Source of the DNA: an uncultured Actinomycetes bacterium
GTDB lineage: Bacteria > Actinomycetota > Actinomycetes > Nanopelagicales > Nanopelagicaceae
Length of the DNA: 9,203 bases
Assembly (NCBI GenBank): GCA_903899145.1
Contig: CAIUHY010000118.1
Span: forward strand, 1-9,203
Reading direction: 5' to 3'
The first letter of the stretch is position 1. The number at the start of each line of letters is the position of its first letter. Position numbers and translations under genes: made by a program. Of the stretch, positions 6,701 through 9,203 are shown piece by piece. The notes beneath the pieces are model-generated. The model had not been told where the DNA came from and did not search any database. It saw only the letters and a program-made list of their open reading frames with translations.

Positions 6701-6908
6701 ATATTTCATTCGGAGAGATGATCCCATTTGCTACAAGCCAGAGCACTCTTTGCGACATCGTCTCTGTCTTTCCCGAACCGGCGCCAGCAATAATGACAGT
6801 TGGACCCATATGAGTAGATTCAATAATTGCCCGCTGCTCATCAGTAGGAAGAATCAGCTTGCCCCCATTGCTTGCAAGTGCTTGGGTAATTTCAATTGCG
6901 CTAATCAT
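3711..6908 (-). CDS. adnB: AdnB-type subunit of the AdnAB helicase-nuclease
   Basis: This is a 1065-residue fusion of an SF1A motor and a RecB-type nuclease. Motor motifs are complete: Q-motif region PTDEQ (21-25), Walker A AGAGSGKT (41-48), motif Ia LTFTRKAAGE (72-81), motif II DEYQD (279-283), motif III GDPNQAIYGWRGA (305-317), motif IV LTTWRN (339-344), motif V LLTVHSAKGAEWD (652-664) and motif VI YVAFTRAK (744-751). The C-terminal PD-(D/E)XK nuclease shows H914, D980 (GRID), D993 and K995 (DWKTG), then Q1011 and Y1015, so it should be active. In mycobacteria AdnAB resects double-strand breaks for repair, and AdnB is the main motor. The start is coupled to adnA by TAATG, and only a weak GGAG lies about 12 nt upstream. 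Length is close to the mycobacterial protein of about 1100 residues. AddA or RecB would be the alternatives, but the adjacent AdnA-like partner and synteny support AdnB. Confidence 0.93.
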   Translation of the reverse strand: MISAIEITQALASNGGKLILPTDEQRAIIESTHMGPTVIIAGAGSGKTETMSQRVLWLVANGIISPNEILGLTFTRKAAGELSQRIRKRLKQLRKAGLIPQSEEGTIAPDITVDVSTYHSYAGRILVEHGIRIGIDADIEPLGEAAAWQLTNQVVNSFAEVDYGIFHKPAHIVEAVLNLSSEIAEHNQSVESIRAGLIEHLEDFQKITSGSNDETRSAIEIMKERLAILPMILKIDQHRLEHGDLTFNDQMSYAAKLVEQVPEISEIERAKYKVVLLDEYQDTSYSQVRFLSSLFGSGHAVTAVGDPNQAIYGWRGASTQTLETFAEHFGKDCKTFDLLTTWRNDKRILEFANTVIGSSSASVKPLVPRSTAGEGEVTCGLYLTLGDEAEAIAKYMADLWNDPKRLELPEDARSSFAVLVRTKSYIPQIEMALQNAGLPTEVVGVGGLVHIPEIADIIALLRTVTFPDAGTALARLLIGPRLALGPKDLAALGSYSRDIAKKSQVRRSDKLEEILELGNDTVLEADDFAIGSIIEALEFIDDAPRASFSSEGFKRLKQFKEELTGLRRNMTGSITDMIIEAERFLHLDTEVLVRDGWEKGRRHLDKFLDEAATFQRAGGSLSTFLQWLDAAEEREGGLKPASITVNNRAVQLLTVHSAKGAEWDVVAVPGLIEGVFPGKERSSSAWTKYSGSLPLQFRGDHLQFEDFQFPHSSNVKASDVGKALEKFSRHWQERKIQEEFRLGYVAFTRAKTHLLCTATWFRDGKRAVEASALFNLAYEFCEKKDPSSVISRAEKADENPDLTNPRSADWPLPNSRAGLIQESAKKVISAQGFDIQAALGVEKDPERVSLLSDAQSLISQVKERNSVESIYLAQRLSVSSLITLEKNPEELALNIRRPMPRHTDPFAKRGTEFHLWLERHFESSTLFDEDVFDPMVKSDVPLKELQERWLASSWSKRTPHEVEAGFETVIAGVVLRGRIDAVYRDGDEYEVVDWKTGRVKDGEDLESASIQLAMYRLAYGKLHNIPMEKIKAAFYYVADDKTVYRENLSGEDEIALIISAIELSS

Positions 6909-9203
6909 TACTCAATCACACTCCGACCCTGTGTTTGAAGTGGGCATATTCCTTTAAGAGCGCATGTGCGGCAACGTTTGTTTATGACAGCTTTAAAAGT
7001 CGCAGCTGCCATACCTTCTGCAGTTGCCTTAATCTCTTCTTTAATAACATCGGGGATAATTGCGCCTTGGTCGACAGTTTCATTTTTAATCGTTGTTTTC
7101 GCTAGATATAAAAGTCCTGCCCCAGTTGTCTCTGACCCCCCATCAACGCCTTCAATTGCACCCTCTGTTACAGCTAATTGATAAGCACTTAATTGTTTAT
7201 TTGTCCGAACATCTTCTTGAGTATCAAAAGTACCGCCGGTCTTCAAATCAACAACAAAGTACTTTCCATTCTCATCAACCTCTAATCGATCTAAGGAGCC
7301 ACTCAGAACTGCTCTGCCAAGTTCTGCTGTGAATCTTTTTTCAACAAAAGCTAACTTACGGGGATTCTTTTCATTCCATTCAAAGAAACGGCGAATCATC
7401 TCAGATGCAACTTCTAGCTGCTCTTTTTTATACCAACCAACATTTTGATCAACAACAGGCCATGCATCAGTGAGTTGAGCAATCCCTTCTTGCGCGCTCA
7501 GATCTGGATTCTTTGCTACCTGGGAAGCGATGAAGTGAATAGCAACACCTAGTAATTGCGCGGTGGAATCACCATCTTGTGCACCTGATTTTTCTAAGAA
7601 CCATTTCAGTCCGCAGTCATCAAAAGAGGCAAGGCTGCTTGGTGAGACATATACTTTTTGATCTGCGTCAACTATCGGTGTATCAACGCTGAGTCGTTTT
7701 GCACCTAGCCATTGATCTGGGTCCGCACTTTTTATCCCACCATCAGAGAGCGATTTAAGCAATGATGCAGAAAATTCATCTCCTTGCATAACTTCGCGCC
7801 GCAGCGTTGCGACAAGTGCTTGGCTAGTTAGAGACCTTGGAACGGAAGATTTAAGTTCATCGGAACCAAAACCAAGCACGCTCTCGCACAATTCTTCAAA
7901 ATACCTAGAGGGGGCAGAATCTTCTTCAGCAACCGCAGTAACAATCAGCCGTGATTTTGCGCGTGAAAGAGCAACATGCAACAAGCGTCTTTCATCTTCC
8001 AACAAACCAGCTGCTGATGCTGCTGCAATCTCACTATGAGTGGTGAGCCCTGTTCGTACTGATTCCACTAGGCGATCTGAGCCAAGAAGTGAGCCACGCT
8101 CTTTTAAGTTTGGCCATGAACCCTCTTGCAGACCAGCTACCGCAACTAATTCCCACTCAAGTCCCTTTGCTGCGTGAACCGTGAGAAGAGAAACAACTTC
8201 TTCCCTTTGAGCACTAGATGTGATGCTGTCTGAAAGGATTCTTTCATCGAGTAATTGATCAATAAATAGTTGCGGAGTTGAATCAACGTTGCGTTCTGTA
8301 AAGCGGCGTGCGGATTCAAAGAGTTGAATGACTGCATCTAAATCTCGATCTGCCTGTGCTCCTTTTGAACCGCCGGCAAGCGCTCTTTGGCGCCACACAT
8401 TGGCAAGTGGATTACCTTCGTAGTCTTTTGCGCAATCCCAAATCGCCCAGATTAAATCACCAACATCACGTGAAAAGTGTGCTGCTTTTTTGCCTGCAGC
8501 AATTAAATCATTGACACGTTTAAGCGGAAGTATCTGCTCCCACGGTAATTGAGCAGTTGGCTGCACTAGTGCATCGAGCATCATCTCTGTTGTGCTTCTT
8601 TTGTCATCACGTACCTTTGAGAGAGCAAGGCGAATTTGTCGAAGTTGTAGTGCATCTGCTCCCCCGTATTCAGAGAGCAAGATCTCCTCAAGCATTGGCC
8701 AATCAGATGTAGTGAGTTTTGTACCTCTATTCACTCTTATTACAACCTGAGCAAGTGCAAGAAGTGGTGTTACCGCTGGATTATCAGCAAGAGCAAGAGC
8801 CGTTGCATCAACGCTGAGTGGAATTGCATTCAGAGCAAAAGCACGTTGCAGTGCACTTACCTCTTTGCCAGGAGCTCTAACAACTACCGCCATCTCTGAC
8901 CATGGTAGGCCAGTGCGCAGGTGTGCTGATTTAAAAGCATGTGCAATGTAATTTGCTTCTTCACTCACCCCAGAAAGCTTTGCTAAATCAACACTGCTCG
9001 CCTCCTTGCTCACCACACTCTTTCTTAAGCGAGCAGGTGATGCTCCTTTAAAATGAGAAGAAACTTCCATCACAACATCTGTAATTTCAGGTGAGCTTCG
9101 AAAGACCTCACCTAAAACAATCTTCTTAGGTGCCATTGCATCGAGTGCACGCACTAAACCATCTGGATCTGCTCCTCGAAAGCGGCCAATGGCCGAATCA
9201 GGA
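6908..9203 (-). CDS. adnA: AdnA-type subunit of the AdnAB helicase-nuclease (5' end beyond window)
   Basis: The reading frame is open to the right edge. About 764 C-terminal residues are visible, and by family length (about 1050) roughly 300 N-terminal residues with Walker A and motif II lie outside. A GTG at 9154 is internal, since the frame continues upstream into motif III (IGRFRGADP). Counting from the first full codon, motif IV is near VFRSS (33-37), motif V LLTVHAAKGLEW is at 339-350 and motif VI HVALSRAK at 409-416. The C-terminal RecB-type nuclease has H556, D638, D652 and K654 (DLKTG), Q670 and Y674. Four cysteines, C530 before the domain and C744, C747 and C753 at its end (C-x2-C-x5-C), match the Fe-S staple of AddB and Cas4 nucleases. 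The protein pairs with AdnB to resect double-strand breaks. The stop TAA shares a base with the adnB start. Confidence 0.92.
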   Translation of the reverse strand, partial: PDSAIGRFRGADPDGLVRALDAMAPKKIVLGEVFRSSPEITDVVMEVSSHFKGASPARLRKSVVSKEASSVDLAKLSGVSEEANYIAHAFKSAHLRTGLPWSEMAVVVRAPGKEVSALQRAFALNAIPLSVDATALALADNPAVTPLLALAQVVIRVNRGTKLTTSDWPMLEEILLSEYGGADALQLRQIRLALSKVRDDKRSTTEMMLDALVQPTAQLPWEQILPLKRVNDLIAAGKKAAHFSRDVGDLIWAIWDCAKDYEGNPLANVWRQRALAGGSKGAQADRDLDAVIQLFESARRFTERNVDSTPQLFIDQLLDERILSDSITSSAQREEVVSLLTVHAAKGLEWELVAVAGLQEGSWPNLKERGSLLGSDRLVESVRTGLTTHSEIAAASAAGLLEDERRLLHVALSRAKSRLIVTAVAEEDSAPSRYFEELCESVLGFGSDELKSSVPRSLTSQALVATLRREVMQGDEFSASLLKSLSDGGIKSADPDQWLGAKRLSVDTPIVDADQKVYVSPSSLASFDDCGLKWFLEKSGAQDGDSTAQLLGVAIHFIASQVAKNPDLSAQEGIAQLTDAWPVVDQNVGWYKKEQLEVASEMIRRFFEWNEKNPRKLAFVEKRFTAELGRAVLSGSLDRLEVDENGKYFVVDLKTGGTFDTQEDVRTNKQLSAYQLAVTEGAIEGVDGGSETTGAGLLYLAKTTIKNETVDQGAIIPDVIKEEIKATAEGMAAATFKAVINKRCRTCALKGICPLQTQGRSVIE

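Noticed and set aside
9152..9154. GTG at 9154 as the start of the AdnA gene
   Set aside because: The frame continues to the window edge without a stop and encodes helicase motif III (IGRFRGADP) upstream, so the GTG is an internal valine codon.
1..9203. CRISPR array, tRNA, insertion sequence or defence island
   Set aside because: No spaced repeats, tRNA-like fold, transposase motif or terminal inverted repeats were found. The helicases and nucleases here are explained by the known AdnAB and UvrD2 families.

Overview
The window looks like a chromosomal DNA-repair neighbourhood from an actinobacterium of moderate to low GC. The gene content and order (adnA-adnB, then nudC-uvrD2, all on the minus strand) match the block known in Mycobacterium (Rv3202c, Rv3201c, Rv3199c, Rv3198c). 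AdnAB and UvrD2 are characteristic of Actinobacteria. The base composition is far below that of mycobacteria or streptomycetes, which suggests a streamlined lineage such as the freshwater planktonic acI (Nanopelagicales) group. That lineage call is inference.

Layout from right to left, the direction of most transcription: a 5'-truncated adnA (6908-9203, open at the right edge) overlaps adnB by one base (TAATG). Together they encode the two-subunit motor-nuclease that resects DNA double-strand breaks. adnB meets a plus-strand endonuclease/exonuclease/phosphatase (EEP) gene (2951-3730) tail to tail, with a 20-bp overlap. A 28-bp divergent spacer separates the EEP gene from nudC; both genes appear to have near-leaderless promoters there. 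nudC and uvrD2 abut with no spacer and share one reading frame. An 84-bp spacer holding one consensus DnaA box leads to a 55-codon basic ORF with a strong ribosome binding site. A strong intrinsic terminator follows, and then a purine-rich leader ends at the start codon of another minus-strand gene at the left edge.

The window carries three SF1A (UvrD/PcrA-type) helicases, two RecB-type nuclease domains and one EEP hydrolase. AdnA and AdnB make the resection machine. UvrD2 is a separate 3'-5' helicase, here reduced to the bare motor. NudC hydrolyses NAD(H). The EEP protein has no established link to repair except its location.

The least ordinary parts are the shortened UvrD2, the possible leader-ORF/attenuator arrangement at the left end, the divergent leaderless promoters, and the convergent overlap. 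No tRNA, rRNA, CRISPR array, insertion sequence or clear horizontal-transfer boundary was seen.
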